From assembly GCF_020731355.1 (NCBI RefSeq), contig NZ_JAJFZK010000002.1, forward strand, positions 310,001-374,000: 64,000 nucleotides of DNA, given 5' to 3'. Position 1 is the stretch's first letter, and every line of letters starts with the position of its first letter. This DNA comes from Bacillus sp. REN16 (lineage in GTDB: Bacteria > Bacillota > Bacilli > Bacillales > Bacillaceae_L). This document shows positions 19,590-29,692 of the stretch, piece by piece. The notes beneath the pieces were generated by a model. The model ran no database searches, was not told where the DNA came from, and was given only the letters and a program-made list of their open reading frames with translations. Both the position numbers and the translations under genes were made by a program.

Positions 19590-19691
19590 ACGGGTTGGAA
19601 ATTTGTAAGCAAGAGAGGAAGAAAGGAGACAGATTTTGGGAATGACGTAAAAAAGATGAAAGAAAAAGGGATGCAAAGTGGTGGATCGAGC

Positions 19692-19800
19692 TATCGACCA
19701 TAGAAATGAAATAATGACCATAAAATAAAAATAATGGCCATTGAAGAACAGCTAACGACCATAGCATGAAAATATCGTCCATAGAATTGATTTTACCCAT
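19692..19800. repeat. Degenerate 20-bp tandem repeat with conserved CCAT
   Basis: CCAT cores start at 19698, 19718, 19738, 19759, 19779 and 19797. They sit in units such as CGACCATAGAAATGAAATAA and TGACCATAAAATAAAAATAA. Spacing is 20, 20, 21, 20 and 18, about two helical turns, so a bound protein would meet the sites on one DNA face. The region is non-coding. Confidence 0.65.
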
Positions 19801-19814
19801 AAACCAAGTCAAAA

Positions 19815-19855
19815 AAAAGAGACACTTGGCCACAGTTCTAATGGCCAAGTATCTC
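19815..19855 (-). terminator. Terminator at the 3' end of yvoF
   Basis: On the minus strand GAGATACTTGGCCA pairs with TGGCCAAGTGTCTC and a T run follows. The 5' arm lies in the last codons of yvoF. It closes the hprK-lgt-yvoD-ppaX-yvoF operon. Confidence 0.9.
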
Positions 19856-20380
19856 TTCTTGTTTCTCACGCAGTTCCCGTTTCTCTTTTGTATAAATCAC
19901 TTGCATCGGATTTCCACCGACAAAGCTGCCGGCTGGGACATCCCTGTGGACCAATGTACCGGCTGACACAATTGCCCCGTCCCCGATTTCTACGCCTGGT
20001 AAGATTGTAGAATTGGCGCCAATCATAACCTCGCTGCCAATTTTAACCTCACCCAGCCGATATTCTTTAATTAAGTATTCATGCGCTAAGATTGTTGTAT
20101 TAAAGCCAATGACAGTGTTGCTCCCGACACTGATTTTTTCCGGGAACATGATGTCTGGCACGACCATGAGGGCAAAGGCTGTTTTCTCCCCGACCTTCAT
20201 TTTTAAAAAGGTCCGGTATAGCCAATTTTTCATTCCTAAAAACGGCGTATAGCGCGCCAATTGAATGATGATAAAGTTTTTTACAACCTTCCAAAACGAA
20301 ACGGTTTTATAAATTTGCCAAAGCGAATTTGGACCGGAAACATAATAACGTGTGGTTCGTCGTTTCACTGTTTTTTTCAT
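19838..20380 (-). CDS. yvoF: Hexapeptide-repeat acyltransferase YvoF
   Basis: Protein of 180 residues with left-handed beta-helix hexapeptide repeats from about residue 75 ([46 protein letters not shown]), as in O-acetyltransferases. The acceptor is unknown. Its ATG overlaps the ppaX stop (ATGA), so it is coupled. Last gene of the hprK operon. Confidence 0.9.
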   Translation of the reverse strand: MKKTVKRRTTRYYVSGPNSLWQIYKTVSFWKVVKNFIIIQLARYTPFLGMKNWLYRTFLKMKVGEKTAFALMVVPDIMFPEKISVGSNTVIGFNTTILAHEYLIKEYRLGEVKIGSEVMIGANSTILPGVEIGDGAIVSAGTLVHRDVPAGSFVGGNPMQVIYTKEKRELREKQEEILGH

Positions 20381-21024
20381 CCTTTAACTGAAACTATGTT
20401 CAACAAATCACTCATATTCTCGAGCATAAAATCAGGTTTGTATTCCAATAAGAAATCTTTTCCTTTATGTGACCAGGCGACTCCTGCTGTTTTCGTACCT
20501 GCATTCTGCCCAGCCACGATGTCCTGATAGTTGTCACCAACCATGATGGCTTCTTCAGGAGTTGAACCCAATAACTTTAGTGCTAATAGCACTGGTTCGG
20601 CATCTGGTTTCGGCTTTTTAACCTCATCCAAAGTCACCACGACATCAAAGAATTGATCAAGCTTTGTTAGTTTCAATCCCATATTTACTGTGTTTCTGAT
20701 TTTTGTTGTGACGATTCCAATTTTGTAGCCTTTTTCCTTAAGTGTTTTAATGGTGTCAAACACACCCGGAAACTCTGTTACAAGTTCATCATGCTTGTCA
20801 TGGTTAAATTTGCGATATTCTGCAATCATTTCTTCAGCGCGGTCCGGGTCCACAGAAGAAAAGGATTCATGTAAGGTTGGACCATTGAACGGCAGAATCT
20901 CCTCGCGAGTAAAGCTGCGTTCTGGGAAATATGTTTCAAATGTGTGTAAAAAAGATTGCAAAATCAGTTCGTTCGTATCAATTAACGTTCCATCTAAATC
21001 GAATAAAAGTGTATTAATTGCCAT
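20377..21024 (-). CDS. ppaX: Pyrophosphatase PpaX
   Basis: HAD-superfamily hydrolase of 215 residues. HAD motif I is [14 protein letters not shown], motif II is the IVTTK region, and motif III/IV is KPKPDAEP...VGDNYQDI. PpaX removes pyrophosphate made when HprK dephosphorylates P-Ser-HPr and P-Ser-Crh by phosphorolysis, so its co-transcription with hprK is meaningful. ATG 21024 ([10 protein letters not shown]) follows AAAGGAA; the frame runs further upstream but inside yvoD. Confidence 0.93.
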   Translation of the reverse strand: MAINTLLFDLDGTLIDTNELILQSFLHTFETYFPERSFTREEILPFNGPTLHESFSSVDPDRAEEMIAEYRKFNHDKHDELVTEFPGVFDTIKTLKEKGYKIGIVTTKIRNTVNMGLKLTKLDQFFDVVVTLDEVKKPKPDAEPVLLALKLLGSTPEEAIMVGDNYQDIVAGQNAGTKTAGVAWSHKGKDFLLEYKPDFMLENMSDLLNIVSVKG

Positions 21025-21958
21025 AAATAGGTTCCTTTCTATTATTTTGCTCGACACGCTTCCAGATGAAAGCGACGACCATTGTTAAAATCGTTGCTGT
21101 GATGAGGCGAATTAACAATAACGGTAAAACTGGAATTCCTAGTGGGACAAAGATAAGTGTATCCTCAACGACTGCGTGGCAGGATACAAGAAAAATAAAC
21201 GCCAATGTCAAATCCTTCTTACTTACATTATCCTCTTTTACCGCCTGAATCATTACACCTGCTCCAAAAGCTAAGCCGAACAAAATACCTGATGCTAGGG
21301 TTGTTGATGTATTTTCCTTCATACCAAGTGCTTTTGTGATGGGTGTCATCCATTTTGAAAACACATCCAACCATTTTAATTCTTTTAAGATTTGAATCAC
21401 TACCATAAGCGGAATAACAATGAGAGCTAATTGCAGAATCCCAAATGATGCTTTTTCAATACCCTTTAACAGGATACTGCCCCAGCCTGAAATTTGTTCC
21501 TCTGATCCTGATACAAATCCATATTTTGCTAGTTCGCTCCCGCCATTCCAAACTAAATTAATAACAAAGGCGGACATAAACGCAAGTCCAAGTCTTACTA
21601 ATACAATGATCCAAATCTTCATTCCTACCTTTGCTGCCACGGTAGACTCGATTATCATATTATGTGAGAATGATAGCATAACCGCTAAAATAAACACTTC
21701 TTTTACAGTTAAATCCAGTGTCAAAATCGCTCCAATTCCCGCATAGAGATTCAAGAAATTTCCTAATACAAGCGGAATTGCCGCATCACCTGATAGACCA
21801 AACCAGCCCATAATTGGTGCAATCCACTGAATCACCCAATCTAGCACCGGTGTATGTTGAAGCAATGTAACAAGAAGGGTAACAGGAAAAATTACTTTCC
21901 CCAGTGTCCAAGTTGTCTTTAATCCAACGGTGAAGCCTCTCTTGACCATATCTAGCAA
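21014..21958 (-). CDS. yvoD: YvoD, nucleoside-recognition-domain membrane protein
   Basis: Integral membrane protein of about 314 residues with roughly eight hydrophobic helices and two related Gate/nucleoside-recognition halves (each with a [10 protein letters not shown] or [11 protein letters not shown]-like core and an H/E motif: [16 protein letters not shown]). The start is TTG 21958, just after GGGAGAGGGG, giving LLDMVKRG, which matches the B. subtilis start MLDM. Transport or gating role is inferred from fold only. It overlaps ppaX by 11 bp. Confidence 0.85.
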   Translation of the reverse strand: MLDMVKRGFTVGLKTTWTLGKVIFPVTLLVTLLQHTPVLDWVIQWIAPIMGWFGLSGDAAIPLVLGNFLNLYAGIGAILTLDLTVKEVFILAVMLSFSHNMIIESTVAAKVGMKIWIIVLVRLGLAFMSAFVINLVWNGGSELAKYGFVSGSEEQISGWGSILLKGIEKASFGILQLALIVIPLMVVIQILKELKWLDVFSKWMTPITKALGMKENTSTTLASGILFGLAFGAGVMIQAVKEDNVSKKDLTLAFIFLVSCHAVVEDTLIFVPLGIPVLPLLLIRLITATILTMVVAFIWKRVEQNNRKEPIYGN

Positions 21959-21994
21959 GTTTCCCCTCTCCCTTTTTGTATTTGCGCCCAGATT

Positions 21995-22016
21995 TTTTCG
22001 AGCATGCTCGAAAAAT
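21995..22016. promoter_or_regulatory. Perfect 22-bp palindrome upstream of yvoD
   Basis: The half site TTTTTCGAGCA is followed directly by its complement TGCTCGAAAAA. It has no loop, so protein binding is more likely than an RNA hairpin. It lies about 36 bp before the yvoD TTG. Confidence 0.55.
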
Positions 22017-22054
22017 TTCCATTGAAAATCTGTGGCATCCGCCGGAGGCTTTAA

Positions 22055-22091
22055 CATTATTCAGTAGGGGCTTGAACCCTATTGAATAATG
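22055..22091 (-). other. Stem-loop directly after the lgt stop
   Basis: CATTATTCAGTAGGG (22055-22069) pairs with CCCTATTGAATAATG (22077-22091) with two mismatches and a 7-base loop. There is no T run on the minus strand, so an RNA-processing or stability element inside the operon is more likely than a terminator. Confidence 0.6.
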
Positions 22092-22904
22092 CTATTCTAA
22101 ATAACGTTCTTGTGAATATCCTTTTTTTCTACGATAAACCAGTACAATTAATGCTCCTATGATGGATACAACTGAAATTAACTGAGCTACCCGTATATCT
22201 CCAAGCATTAAGCTGTCGGTACGCAAGCCTTCGATGAAGAAGCGGCCAATTGAATACCAAATGATATAAGTGAGGAACATTTCTCCGCGTCTTAAATTGG
22301 CTTTTCGAAGCATGAGCAATAATACAAAACCAACTAAACTCCAAATGGATTCATATAAAAAAGTTGGATGATAGTACACACCTTTTATGTACATTTGATC
22401 CATAATAAAGTCTGGCAGCACATTATAGAAGGTTTGGATGCTTCCTTCAGCAATTGGACCACCATGTGCTTCCTGGTTCATAAAATTTCCCCAACGGCCA
22501 ATTGCCTGACCCAAAATAATACTTGGTGCTGCAATGTCGGCAATTTTCCAGAATGATATCCCTTTTGCCCTCGCAAAAACGATTGCCGTTACAACCGAAC
22601 CGATTAGGGCACCATGAATGGCTATACCGCCTTCCCATATCGCAATGATTTTGGAAGGGTTTTGTGAGTAATAATCCCATTTAAAAATAACGTAATAAAT
22701 TCTTGCGCAGATAATGGCAATCGGTACTGCGAACAACATAAGGTCCATAAATGTATCCTTATGCAAGCCTCTGCGTTCTGATTCCTTGATGGCAAGATAA
22801 AGAGCAAGCATGGTTCCTAGCCCGATTATTAGTCCATACCATTGAATCCGTAATGCACCAAGTTCTAAAAATGTTGGGTCTAATGGTTGTATAGTTCGAT
22901 CCAC
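22092..22904 (-). CDS. lgt: Prolipoprotein diacylglyceryl transferase
   Basis: Membrane enzyme of 270 residues that moves diacylglyceryl from phosphatidylglycerol to the lipobox cysteine of prolipoproteins. About seven membrane helices are visible. The Lgt signature [14 protein letters not shown] is intact, and an essential Tyr is in the N-terminal [11 protein letters not shown]. The start is GTG 22904 behind AAAGGGAG. Second gene of the hprK operon. Confidence 0.97.
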   Translation of the reverse strand: MDRTIQPLDPTFLELGALRIQWYGLIIGLGTMLALYLAIKESERRGLHKDTFMDLMLFAVPIAIICARIYYVIFKWDYYSQNPSKIIAIWEGGIAIHGALIGSVVTAIVFARAKGISFWKIADIAAPSIILGQAIGRWGNFMNQEAHGGPIAEGSIQTFYNVLPDFIMDQMYIKGVYYHPTFLYESIWSLVGFVLLLMLRKANLRRGEMFLTYIIWYSIGRFFIEGLRTDSLMLGDIRVAQLISVVSIIGALIVLVYRRKKGYSQERYLE

Positions 22905-22933
22905 TTTCTCAACTCCCTTTGTCTCAATTTTCT

Positions 22934-23869
22934 TTATATGTCGTCATGTTCGCCATATTCAATTGCACTAGATAGACGGTTTGTAAAATCCTGTGCTGCG
23001 TTTAGACCCATCCGTTTTAGACGGTAATTCATCGCTGCCACCTCAATGATTACAGCTAAGTTTCGTCCTGGTCGAACAGGAATCGTATATTTCGTTAAAT
23101 CTGTATCAATGATTTTCATTTTTTCTTCATCAAGCCCAAGTCGATCATATTGTTTTGTCTGATCCCAAAGCTCAAGGTTGATAACCAAAGTAATGCGTTT
23201 AAAGTTACGAATTGCTCCTGCACCAAATAAGGTCATTACATTAATGATTCCTAGACCGCGGATTTCAAGAAGATGCTCGATCAATTCCGGAGCACTTCCA
23301 ATAAGTGTGTCATCATCCTCTTGGCGGATTTCCACACAGTCATCTGCAACAAGACGGTGACCGCGTTTTACAAGCTCAAGCGCGGTTTCACTTTTACCAA
23401 CACCACTTTTACCGATAATTAGAACCCCGACACCGTAAATATCCACGAGAACACCATGAACTGCAGTTGTTGGAGCAAGCTTGCTTTCTAAGAAATTCGT
23501 AATCCGACTCGAGAGTCTGGTCGTCTTCATGGACGACTTGATAACCGGAACGGATTCGCGCTCAGAAGCCTCAATTAACTCTGGCGGGACTTCCATATCA
23601 CGTGAAATAATGATAACAGGCGTAATATCGGTACAGAGCTTCTCCATTCGGTACATTTTTTCATCATGTGACAATTTTTCAAAAAAGGTCAGCTCTGTTT
23701 TTCCTAAAAGCTGAATCCGCTCTGCTGGATAATAATCAAAAAATCCAGCAAGCTCGATACCTGGTCTTGATATATCACTTGTGGTGATGGGACGATTGAT
23801 TCCCTCTTCCCCACTAACCAACTCTAATTTAAATTTTTCAATTAAATCCTTTGTGCTAACTTTTGGCAC
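22934..23869 (-). CDS. hprK: HPr kinase/phosphorylase
   Basis: Sensor of carbon status that phosphorylates or phosphorolyses Ser46 of HPr and Crh. The protein has 311 residues: N-terminal domain to about 130, then the catalytic domain with Walker [13 protein letters not shown] and the signature [13 protein letters not shown] 23869 ([13 protein letters not shown]) is chosen because AAGGAGG lies 7 bp upstream and the family N-terminus matches. It heads the operon with lgt, yvoD, ppaX and yvoF. Its partner crh is encoded 21 kb away in this window. Confidence 0.97.
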   Translation of the reverse strand: MPKVSTKDLIEKFKLELVSGEEGINRPITTSDISRPGIELAGFFDYYPAERIQLLGKTELTFFEKLSHDEKMYRMEKLCTDITPVIIISRDMEVPPELIEASERESVPVIKSSMKTTRLSSRITNFLESKLAPTTAVHGVLVDIYGVGVLIIGKSGVGKSETALELVKRGHRLVADDCVEIRQEDDDTLIGSAPELIEHLLEIRGLGIINVMTLFGAGAIRNFKRITLVINLELWDQTKQYDRLGLDEEKMKIIDTDLTKYTIPVRPGRNLAVIIEVAAMNYRLKRMGLNAAQDFTNRLSSAIEYGEHDDI

Positions 23870-24031
23870 AGCTGTTCCTCCTTGAATGTGATTCATGTAG
23901 ATTTATGTATGAAAAGCCCTAAAAAACTGTTGCTTATATGGGCTTGTGATTCGTTGACAATGATAATTCAAACTCATTCTCCTATTTTAGCATTTTTCTG
24001 TGTAACCCCAAAACTTTTCTGACTCTCTTAC

Positions 24032-24067
24032 AAAAAAAACAGCGTTATCCCCTTGGACAACACTGTT
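24032..24067 (-). terminator. Terminator of the yvlABCD operon
   Basis: On the minus strand AACAGTGTTGTCC pairs with GGATAACGCTGTT (two mismatched positions), followed by eight T. Confidence 0.85.
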
Positions 24068-24073
24068 AAGAAT

Positions 24074-24439
24074 TTATTTTTTCTTTTTCTCCTGAAGTGG
24101 TTCGACGATTACTTTTTGAATCAGAAGGTTTAGAATCGATATTATGACTGCTGCCAATAATGCCGTGCCGAAGCCTTCAATAATGAAGGAATCGCCCATT
24201 AAAGATTGTGTTAGCATTAAAGTAATGGCATTGATGACGAATAAAAATAAACCTAATGATAGAACCGTTACAGGCAAGGTTAAGAGGATGAGAATGGGTT
24301 TAACAATCACATTTAAAATCGATAGAATGACGCTTGCTATGATTGCTGCGCTAACTCCTTCTAGATGGAAAGTGTCAACATAGCCTGCAACAACCATGAG
24401 TACGATGCTATTTACAATTATGCTGGCAAGCCACCTCAT
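24074..24439 (-). CDS. yvlD: Phage-holin-family-4-like membrane protein YvlD
   Basis: Protein of 121 residues with four hydrophobic helices and a lysine-rich tail (EPLQEKKKK), typical of the YvlD/holin-4 superfamily. There is no evidence it acts as a holin. In B. subtilis the yvlABCD operon belongs to the SigW envelope-stress regulon, and a SigW-like promoter precedes yvlA here. Its start lies inside yvlC (32-bp overlap). Confidence 0.88.
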   Translation of the reverse strand: MRWLASIIVNSIVLMVVAGYVDTFHLEGVSAAIIASVILSILNVIVKPILILLTLPVTVLSLGLFLFVINAITLMLTQSLMGDSFIIEGFGTALLAAVIISILNLLIQKVIVEPLQEKKKK

Positions 24440-24638
24440 TATTTATAGACATCTCCTTCATTCGGAACAATAAATAACCAATGAGATAGATGAGGCCTAG
24501 AGAACCCACTCCCACTATAAACCCAACCACCGTAAGAATACGCAAAAGTGAAGCGTCAATTCCAGTGTAATCGGCAAGGCCCCCAAGGACGCCTCCTAGC
24601 ATTCTATTTCGGGTAGAGCGGTATAATTTCTTTTTCAT
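24408..24638 (-). CDS. yvlC: PspC-domain protein YvlC
   Basis: Protein of 76 residues with a PspC domain: KKKLYRSTRNRMLGGVLGGL, then ADYTGIDASLLRIL, then one membrane helix (VGFIVGVGSLGLIYLIGYLLF). PspC relatives act in envelope-stress signalling. ATG 24638 (MKKKLYRS) follows GAGGTG; an in-frame GTG lies 9 bp further upstream. It sits 10 bp after yvlB. Confidence 0.9.
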   Translation of the reverse strand: MKKKLYRSTRNRMLGGVLGGLADYTGIDASLLRILTVVGFIVGVGSLGLIYLIGYLLFRMKEMSINNEVACQHNCK

Positions 24639-24648
24639 AAACAACACC

Positions 24649-25749
24649 TCAAAGTGGTTTTATCGTAATTGAACCTGTTTTTGTCTCCGCAAACAGATGA
24701 AGCTTCTGGACTTTTTCTTCATTTGCCTTAAAGCGAAGTGATTTTTGTACAACCTCGTTTTTCTCCTCAATGATCGACATCATTGGAAGTTCTGACTTGA
24801 AGCTACCTAGATTTGATTTTAATTCCCCATCCACCTGGTAGTCGTTTGCAACAAACATATCAATGGCGCCTGTTGTCGTTTTTACAAAAGCGGTATGACA
24901 GACATCTCCGTGCAGGTCACATGTGATATTCCCGTTAAAGCTTTGGAGATCTACCTTTTCAAATTGACCCCTGGCTGTCACAGTGCCATTAATTGTTTCA
25001 GCTTCAAAATCCCTGCTTGTGATTTGATTCGCTTTAATGTGACCATTTGCTGTTTCAACTTCAACCGAATCGGTCTCAAAGTTTGAAAGAGTAATGGCGC
25101 CATTTGCTGTCTTTGCACGGAATTCCTTTACACGTAAATTTTCCCCAGATATGGGTCCGTTAAACATACGAGTTCTAATGCTCTCATAGTTTTCTTGCGG
25201 AACGTAGATTTTCGCATGTACCTTCATTTGCTTTTTCTGAATCGATAGACGCAGTGCTCCGTTTTCAATTGAGAAAAGAACATCCTCCAAAAATGCTTTT
25301 CGCGCTCGTTCCTGGTTCTCAATATTGTACACTTTTGCTTCACATTCCACGCGAACATCCCGCTCTTCCCAAGGTATAATCGTGATACTTCCGTTGGAAA
25401 CGTCAAGGTCAAGCTTGGTAATATATACGTCCTTGTGTTGAAAGATATGTTTCACTTCAACTGCATTTCCAAAATTAAAGTCGAGATCAAGGTCCTTAAT
25501 TTTTTTAACTGCTGTATCAATAAAATCCATAAACTTGTGCTTCGCAGAGCCTTTATTATCATACGAGCTCTTGTGCTGTTGTTGGGATTGTTCATAATGG
25601 ACCTGAGTTGAAAGCTCTGTCTTGATTTCTTGTGCCGGGTCCCCTGACTCTTCTCCAGAATGAAGCTTTTCAATCAGAATGATCGCTTCCTCTGCTGTCA
25701 GTTTTCCTTCTTCAACTAACTTTAAAATACGTTTTTGTTCCTCTTTCAT
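24649..25749 (-). CDS. yvlB: YvlB, DUF4097 beta-helix-like protein
   Basis: Protein of 366 residues. Residues 1-30 form a helical SHOCT-like segment (RILKLVEEGKLTAEEAIILI). After a charged linker, the region from about 110 has repeated short beta motifs ending in NG or TG (VSNGSITI, FNGPISGENL, TANGAITLSN, TANGHIKANQ), the DUF4097 'adhesin-like' pattern. No signal peptide. Third member of the SigW-type operon; role unknown. Confidence 0.88.
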   Translation of the reverse strand: MKEEQKRILKLVEEGKLTAEEAIILIEKLHSGEESGDPAQEIKTELSTQVHYEQSQQQHKSSYDNKGSAKHKFMDFIDTAVKKIKDLDLDFNFGNAVEVKHIFQHKDVYITKLDLDVSNGSITIIPWEERDVRVECEAKVYNIENQERARKAFLEDVLFSIENGALRLSIQKKQMKVHAKIYVPQENYESIRTRMFNGPISGENLRVKEFRAKTANGAITLSNFETDSVEVETANGHIKANQITSRDFEAETINGTVTARGQFEKVDLQSFNGNITCDLHGDVCHTAFVKTTTGAIDMFVANDYQVDGELKSNLGSFKSELPMMSIIEEKNEVVQKSLRFKANEEKVQKLHLFAETKTGSITIKPL

Positions 25750-25764
25750 GAGTAAATTCCTCCT

Positions 25765-26079
25765 TTAAAATTGATCATGGGCTAAGACTTGAATTCCTTT
25801 TACAATGTTCCAAATTACGATTCCGATGTTAATGATGGCTAACAGTATGAAAACCAGTATTATGAGTGCTGCAAATACCTCCACTGACCACATAAAGAAA
25901 AACGGAATAACGATAAAAACAATGGTTGCTACTGGAATAATATGTGAAATCAACGCATGGAGGGCATGCTTTTTAACTGCTGGATTTTCTACAAGAATAT
26001 AAACAACGATTGGTAAAATAAACCCTGCAAAGAAAATACTGAAGTAACACAACGCTGCAATTAATTTATCTGTATTCAC
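25765..26079 (-). CDS. yvlA: DUF4870-type membrane protein YvlA
   Basis: Protein of 104 residues with three to four hydrophobic helices. The N-terminal region (LIAALCYFSIFFAGFILPIV) and the central KKHALHAL-like basic loop fit the DUF4870 family. First gene of yvlABCD, with a SigW-type promoter 26 bp upstream of its start. Confidence 0.82.
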   Translation of the reverse strand: MNTDKLIAALCYFSIFFAGFILPIVVYILVENPAVKKHALHALISHIIPVATIVFIVIPFFFMWSVEVFAALIILVFILLAIINIGIVIWNIVKGIQVLAHDQF

Positions 26080-26104
26080 TCTACATCTCCCCTTTACACC
26101 TCTA

Positions 26105-26133
26105 TATACGAAACTTCAACAATAATGGTTTCA
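26105..26133 (-). promoter_or_regulatory. SigW-type promoter of yvlABCD
   Basis: Minus strand: TGAAAC (26133-26128), 17 bp, CGTATA (26110-26105), close to the ECF SigW consensus TGAAAC-N16-CGTA. SigW control of yvlABCD is known in B. subtilis. Confidence 0.78.
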
Positions 26134-26374
26134 ACATTTTATAAAAATACGCCTCGAGACTTAGATAGCTATGGAACCAGAGGAATATTCCGGTGGTAAA
26201 AAAGAACACATTTTCCATAAATAATAATAACTTCTTAATATCTTTTTAAATTTTGTCTATGGCAATTTTCTCTTTTCTACTAAAAAAATGTGCTATAAAT
26301 TTATCAAAGAGCACATTTGTTTCCAAAGATGAAGGTGATATAATTATTTTAACTTTATAAAGGGGTGAAAGAAT

Positions 26375-26572
26375 TTGAATACAGCTAAGGATCGTCTACT
26401 GAAAATCATTGACGAAATTCCAGATAATGAAGTAGTGAAAATATTAGATTACGCAGAATTATTGAAAGCCAAAAAGGAAAATTGCTTAGTCGAGGATTTA
26501 ACAAGAGCAAGTGAAAGCAGTCTAGATTTTTGGGAAAATGATATAGATGATGAAGTTTGGAACAATTCATAA
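26375..26572 (+). CDS. Small acidic protein, probable orphan antitoxin
   Basis: Sixty-five residues: an N-terminal helical DUF2281-like segment (LLKIIDEIPDNEVVKILDYAELL), then a tail ending SSLDFWENDIDDEVWNNS. Tails of this type are typical of Bacillaceae antitoxins paired with MazF/PemK-like toxins (recalled, not searched). No full toxin gene follows; only a 22-codon frame remains. The start could be an upstream TTG behind AAGGGGTG. Stable as an orphan or decaying; I cannot tell which. Confidence 0.65.
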   Translation: MNTAKDRLLKIIDEIPDNEVVKILDYAELLKAKKENCLVEDLTRASESSLDFWENDIDDEVWNNS

Positions 26573-26637
26573 ACAAGGTGAGACCCGAAATTATGAATGA
26601 TATTCGCTTTAAAATTAACGATTTAATAAACGGCTAA
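26572..26637 (+). pseudogene. Possible toxin remnant after the antitoxin
   Basis: An open frame of 21 codons begins NKVRPEIMNDIRF and ends with a stop at 26635. KVRP is a motif of MazF/PemK toxins, and an internal deletion could have fused it to a toxin C-terminus. The fragment is too short for certainty. Confidence 0.25.
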
Positions 26638-26771
26638 TTTGTTAATACCTCTTATAATTATATCTTCCATAGATACTCATTTCAAAAAGAGCATCCCATT
26701 CACTTTACGTTTATTTCTAACCTATTATTTCAATTATTAATAGACATGATTTACATAATAGAGGAAGCAAA

Positions 26772-26809
26772 TAAATCCCGATCTGATTAATTGCAAATCG
26801 GGATTTAGA
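26772..26809 (-). terminator. Terminator of uvrBA
   Basis: On the minus strand AAATCCCGAT pairs with ATCGGGATTT, with a T-rich tail, directly after the uvrA stop. Confidence 0.85.
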
Positions 26810-26811
26810 GT

Positions 26812-29685
26812 TTATTTTGTAACTGCTTCTTTTTCTTTAATTAACTCCTTCATCCTTTGGCTGTCGCGTTCAAGGATTGGTTTTAGGTAGTGTCCGGTGT
26901 GAGAGGCTTTGATTTTTGCGATTTCTTCTGGTGTGCCTGTCCCTATGATCGCTCCACCTTTGTCTCCACCTTCTGGTCCAAGGTCAACGATATAGTCTGC
27001 TGTTTTAATCACATCGATATTATGCTCGATAACAAGGACTGTATCGCCATTTTCCACTAGTCGCTGCAATACCTTTAGAAGTCTTGAAATGTCATCCACA
27101 TGTAGTCCAGTCGTGGGCTCATCTAAAATATAGAATGTCTTTCCAGTGGATCGTCGATGTAATTCGGAAGCAAGCTTCACACGCTGGGCTTCCCCTCCCG
27201 ATAAGGTTGTAGCTGGTTGACCTAATTTGATATAACCTAGTCCCACATCATTAAGTGTTTCAATCTTACGCTTGATACGCGGGATGTTTTCGAAATAGGA
27301 AACCGCCTCTTCAACCGTCATATCCAATATATCTGAGATGTTTTTATCTTTATATTTGACTTCCAAAGTTTCACGGTTATAGCGTTTTCCATGGCAAACC
27401 TCACACGGAACATAGACATCAGGCAGGAAGTGCATTTCTATTTTAATAATTCCGTCTCCACGACAAGCTTCGCAGCGTCCACCTTTTACATTGAAACTAA
27501 AGCGCCCTTTTTTGTAGCCTCTTACCTTTGCTTCATTTGTATTTGCAAACAGGTCACGAATATCGTCAAACACCCCTGTGTATGTAGCAGGATTCGAGCG
27601 TGGTGTACGTCCAATCGGGGACTGATCGATATCGATAACCTTTTCTAAGTGCTCAAGTCCTTTAATTGTTTTGTGTTCACCTGGCTTGCTTTTTGCACGG
27701 TTTAGCTTTTGGGCAAGAGATTTATGAAGAATCTCGTTCACTAATGTACTTTTACCTGAACCTGATACCCCAGTTACCGCAACGAACATACCAAGAGGAA
27801 ACTTCACTGTTACATTCTTTAAGTTGTTCTCCTTCGCTCCAACAACCTCAATATAACGGCCATCTGGTTTTCTTCTTTCGACCGGAAGCGGAATGAATTT
27901 TTTACCTGCAAGATATTGACCAGTTAAGGAACTTGGATCGTTCATCACTTCTTTTGGAGTTCCTGCTGAAATAATTTCTCCTCCATGAGTACCGGCACCT
28001 GGGCCGATGTCGATTAAATAATCTGCTGCAAGCATTGTATCCTCATCATGCTCCACCACAATTAATGTGTTTCCAATATCCCTCATAGTTTTTAATGTAT
28101 CAATGAGTCGGTCATTGTCCCGTTGGTGCAGACCAATCGATGGCTCATCTAAAATATAAAGAACTCCGGTTAACCGTGAACCTATTTGGGTTGCAAGACG
28201 AATCCGCTGTGCCTCACCGCCAGATAAGGTCCCTGCCGCACGACTTAGTGTCAAATAATCAAGTCCCACATTGTCTAAGAACCCAAGTCGTTCTTTAATT
28301 TCTCTAAAAATCAGGTTTGCAATCTGCATATCTTTTTCTGAAAGCTCAATGTTTGAGAAAAACTCTAAAGACTCATTAATTGAAAAGTCAGTAATATGCG
28401 AAATATGTTTTCCAGATATAAGAACGGCAAGGCTCTCCCTTTTCAAACGATAACCTTTACAGGAAGGGCAAGGCTTTTCACCCATGTATTTTTCCATTTG
28501 CTCCCGAATATAGTCAGAGCTTGTTTCTTTGTATCGTCGTTCTACATTTCGAATAACGCCTTCAAACTGAATATAATTTTCGCGAACCTGACCCCAATCA
28601 TTTTCATAATGGAAAAAGATTTCTTCTCCATCACTTCCATATAAAACCTTATCCATTAAAGGCTTGGGTATGTCCTTTACTGGGATATCCATATCGATAC
28701 CGTAATGGCTGCAAATTGCTTCAAGCAATTGCGGATAGTATTGGGAACTTGTCGGCTCCCACGGAGCAATCGCATGCTTTCGAAGGGATAAATCCCAGTT
28801 TGGAATCACGAGATCAGGATCGACCTCAAGCTTATTTCCTAAACCATCACATTCAGGACAAGCGCCGAACGGACTGTTGAAGGAGAACATTCTTGGCTCA
28901 AGTTCACCTATTGAAAAGCCACAAATTGGACAGGAATGGAGTTCACTAAATAAGAGCTCCTCTTCTCCCATTACATCAATAATGACCCTTCCTTCTCCAA
29001 GACGAAGTGCTGCTTCAAGTGAATCAGCAAGTCTTGAAGCCACTCCCTCTTTTATGACAATACGGTCAACAACTACCTCAATTGAATGCTTTTTATTTTT
29101 TTCAAGCTCAATATCATCAGAAATCTCCAGCATTTCTCCATCTACGCGAATCCTTACGTATCCCTGTTTTTTAATATCCTCTAAAACCTTGACATGAGCC
29201 CCTTTGCGACCAGATACAACAGGGGCGAGTACTTGGAGCTTCGTGCGTTCTGGATATTCTAATATTCGGTCAACCATTTGCTCAATGGTTTGCGAAGTAA
29301 TTTCGATGCCATGATTTGGACAAATCGGTTTCCCGACGCGCGCATATAATAAACGCAAATAATCATAAATCTCCGTAACTGTTCCTACGGTTGATCTCGG
29401 GTTACGGCTAGTTGTTTTTTGGTCAATTGAAATCGCAGGTGAAAGTCCTTCGATAGAATCGACGTCCGGTTTATCCATTTGTCCTAAAAATTGACGTGCG
29501 TATGCTGAGAGGGACTCAACATAGCGTCTTTGTCCCTCGGCATAAATAGTGTCAAACGCAAGGGAAGATTTTCCCGATCCAGAAAGGCCTGTAACTACAA
29601 CCAATTTATCTCTTGGAATCGTAATATCTATATTTTTTAAATTATTCGCCCGTGCGCCCTTCACAATGATTTTATCTAATACCAT
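26812..29685 (-). CDS. uvrA: Excinuclease ABC subunit A
   Basis: Damage-recognition ATPase of nucleotide excision repair, 957 residues, full length. Two ABC modules: Walker [10 protein letters not shown] near residue 33 and GVSGSGKST near 640. Signatures are [12 protein letters not shown] and [12 protein letters not shown]. Zinc-finger cysteines appear in [17 protein letters not shown] and CEACRGDG...CEVCHGKR. It follows uvrB by 7 bp. Confidence 0.98.
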   Translation of the reverse strand: MVLDKIIVKGARANNLKNIDITIPRDKLVVVTGLSGSGKSSLAFDTIYAEGQRRYVESLSAYARQFLGQMDKPDVDSIEGLSPAISIDQKTTSRNPRSTVGTVTEIYDYLRLLYARVGKPICPNHGIEITSQTIEQMVDRILEYPERTKLQVLAPVVSGRKGAHVKVLEDIKKQGYVRIRVDGEMLEISDDIELEKNKKHSIEVVVDRIVIKEGVASRLADSLEAALRLGEGRVIIDVMGEEELLFSELHSCPICGFSIGELEPRMFSFNSPFGACPECDGLGNKLEVDPDLVIPNWDLSLRKHAIAPWEPTSSQYYPQLLEAICSHYGIDMDIPVKDIPKPLMDKVLYGSDGEEIFFHYENDWGQVRENYIQFEGVIRNVERRYKETSSDYIREQMEKYMGEKPCPSCKGYRLKRESLAVLISGKHISHITDFSINESLEFFSNIELSEKDMQIANLIFREIKERLGFLDNVGLDYLTLSRAAGTLSGGEAQRIRLATQIGSRLTGVLYILDEPSIGLHQRDNDRLIDTLKTMRDIGNTLIVVEHDEDTMLAADYLIDIGPGAGTHGGEIISAGTPKEVMNDPSSLTGQYLAGKKFIPLPVERRKPDGRYIEVVGAKENNLKNVTVKFPLGMFVAVTGVSGSGKSTLVNEILHKSLAQKLNRAKSKPGEHKTIKGLEHLEKVIDIDQSPIGRTPRSNPATYTGVFDDIRDLFANTNEAKVRGYKKGRFSFNVKGGRCEACRGDGIIKIEMHFLPDVYVPCEVCHGKRYNRETLEVKYKDKNISDILDMTVEEAVSYFENIPRIKRKIETLNDVGLGYIKLGQPATTLSGGEAQRVKLASELHRRSTGKTFYILDEPTTGLHVDDISRLLKVLQRLVENGDTVLVIEHNIDVIKTADYIVDLGPEGGDKGGAIIGTGTPEEIAKIKASHTGHYLKPILERDSQRMKELIKEKEAVTK

Positions 29686-29692
29686 ATTACTG

